The notes under the pieces: generated by a model
Database searches by the model: none
Told to the model about the DNA's origin: nothing
Seen by the model: only the letters and a program-made list of their open reading frames with translations
Origin: Burkholderiales bacterium
Lineage (GTDB): Bacteria; Pseudomonadota; Gammaproteobacteria; Burkholderiales; Burkholderiaceae_C
Direction of reading: 5' to 3'
Assembly: GCA_947458895.1 (NCBI GenBank)
Contig: CANHBY010000071.1
Location: 1-6,688, forward strand
DNA: 6,688 nucleotides
In this document: piece after piece, positions 5,845 to 6,688 of the stretch
Position numbering within the stretch: position 1 is the stretch's first letter
Layout of the letters: every line of letters begins with the position of its first letter
Position numbers and translations under genes: made by a program

Positions 5845-6688
5845 ATGAGTTCATTAGGTCAGATGCCCACCTCGCCTTCGGGTGCTGCTGAACCCAAGGC
5901 AATCAGCAGCCTGGCACCCATGGAGTCATCCCTTGAGCGCGTTGTACGTGAGTTGCTGCTTGATCGGCGGCGAGACAGGCGCTGGAGGCTGTTTTTCCGC
6001 TTGATGTGGGCGTCGTTCTTCATGTTGGTGATTTGGCTGTCTATGCCTTCGCATCAGCGAGCTGCCAGCGGGCCACACACCGCGTTGGTGGATGTGCGTG
6101 GTGAGATTTCTGCCGATGCTGAGGCCAGCGCTGAATTGCTGGTCAGTGCCTTAAAAACTGCCTTCGAGGAACCCCAAGCGCAGGCGATTGTGTTGCGTAT
6201 CAACTCTCCTGGCGGCAGCCCGGTTCAGGCTGGTATCGTGTACGACGAAATCAAGCGCCTCAAGGCTTTGCATGACAAAAAGGTTTATGCGGTGGTGGAG
6301 GAAATGTGTGCCTCCGGGGCTTACTACATTGCCGCTGCGGCAGACGAGATCTACACCGACAAGGCCAGTATCGTGGGCTCGATCGGCGTGTTGATGGATG
6401 GCTTTGGCTTTACAGCTTTGATGCAAAAGGCGGGCGTTGAGCGCCGGTTGATGACGGCCGGTGAAAACAAGGGCATTGGTGATCCTTTCTCACCGGTCAG
6501 TGAAAAGCAAAAGGTCTACATGCAAGGCATGCTGAACCAGATTCATGCGCAGTTCATTCACGTGGTGAAAGAGGGTCGTGGCGACCGCTTGCATGAGACA
6601 CCCGAGATGTTTTCTGGTTTGTACTGGAGTGGTGAGCAGGCGATCGAGATGGGGCTGGCTGATCATCTGGGCAGCTTGGATTACGTGG
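5845..6688 (+). CDS. sppA: Signal peptide peptidase SppA, family S49 (3' end cut off)
   Basis: Membrane-anchored serine peptidase that degrades signal peptides left in the inner membrane after secretion. The visible part is 281 codons with no stop before the window ends. A charged cytoplasmic N-terminus (about 1-48, with RRRDRRWR at 41-48) precedes one membrane segment (about 49-66). The S49 domain begins near TALVDVRGEI (79-88). LRINSPGGSP (117-126) is the family's conserved loop. The likely catalytic serine is S157 in MCASGAYYIA, and the likely general-base lysine is K209 in TAGENKGIGDPF. Their distance of 52 residues equals that of S147 and K199 in Bacillus subtilis SppA. This is the short single-domain form, unlike the 67-kDa double-domain E. 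coli SppA. The ATG at 5845 has AAAGAG (5832-5837) upstream. It lies 76 bases after the Rieske gene, probably in the same operon. Confidence 0.93.
   Translation, partial: MSSLGQMPTSPSGAAEPKAISSLAPMESSLERVVRELLLDRRRDRRWRLFFRLMWASFFMLVIWLSMPSHQRAASGPHTALVDVRGEISADAEASAELLVSALKTAFEEPQAQAIVLRINSPGGSPVQAGIVYDEIKRLKALHDKKVYAVVEEMCASGAYYIAAAADEIYTDKASIVGSIGVLMDGFGFTALMQKAGVERRLMTAGENKGIGDPFSPVSEKQKVYMQGMLNQIHAQFIHVVKEGRGDRLHETPEMFSGLYWSGEQAIEMGLADHLGSLDYV

Noticed and set aside
5829..5891. 20-codon frame starting ATGAAAGAG just ahead of sppA, considered as a leader peptide
   Set aside because: It overlaps the sppA start in another frame and shows no attenuator hairpins or biased codon run. Its AAAGAG is better explained as the sppA ribosome-binding site.

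Overview
The window looks like ordinary core chromosome of a Burkholderiales betaproteobacterium, most likely of the family Comamonadaceae. The evidence is the high GC content, the RNase E protein with its Arg/Pro/Ala-rich C-terminal half and a closing segment I recall from Burkholderiales RNase E, and the gene set and order. I see no insertion sequence, phage gene, CRISPR array, tRNA or rRNA.

Layout. Positions 1-131 hold no gene I can support. A perfect 26-bp inverted repeat with a 4-nt loop (132-187) follows and is probably a two-way terminator. The minus strand from 3087 down to 208 encodes RNase E (rne, 959 aa). About 600 bases without a convincing gene (3088-3683) separate rne from a divergent plus-strand cluster: rluC (23S rRNA pseudouridine synthase, 3684-4724), a HAD-IA phosphatase (4721-5383), a small Rieske [2Fe-2S] protein (5376-5768) and an S49 signal peptide peptidase, sppA (from 5845, cut off by the window end).

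How the genes work together. rluC, the HAD gene and the Rieske gene overlap by 4 and 8 bases, and sppA follows after 76 bases, so these four probably form one operon. As I recall, the order rne / rluC / HAD phosphatase / sppA is also found in Pseudomonas. RNase E (rRNA processing, mRNA decay) and RluC (rRNA modification) share an RNA theme, while the phosphatase, Rieske protein and membrane peptidase look like housekeeping passengers.

The most interesting part is not a gene. The rne side of the divergent region would be transcribed into a long leader. That leader contains four short stem-loops (positions 3341 to 3184), three with a U-run in the loop. One loop carries CUCCUUUU, which can pair with the rne ribosome-binding site. 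This suggests feedback control of rne like that known from the E. coli rne leader, but with its own architecture. It is inferred from sequence only.
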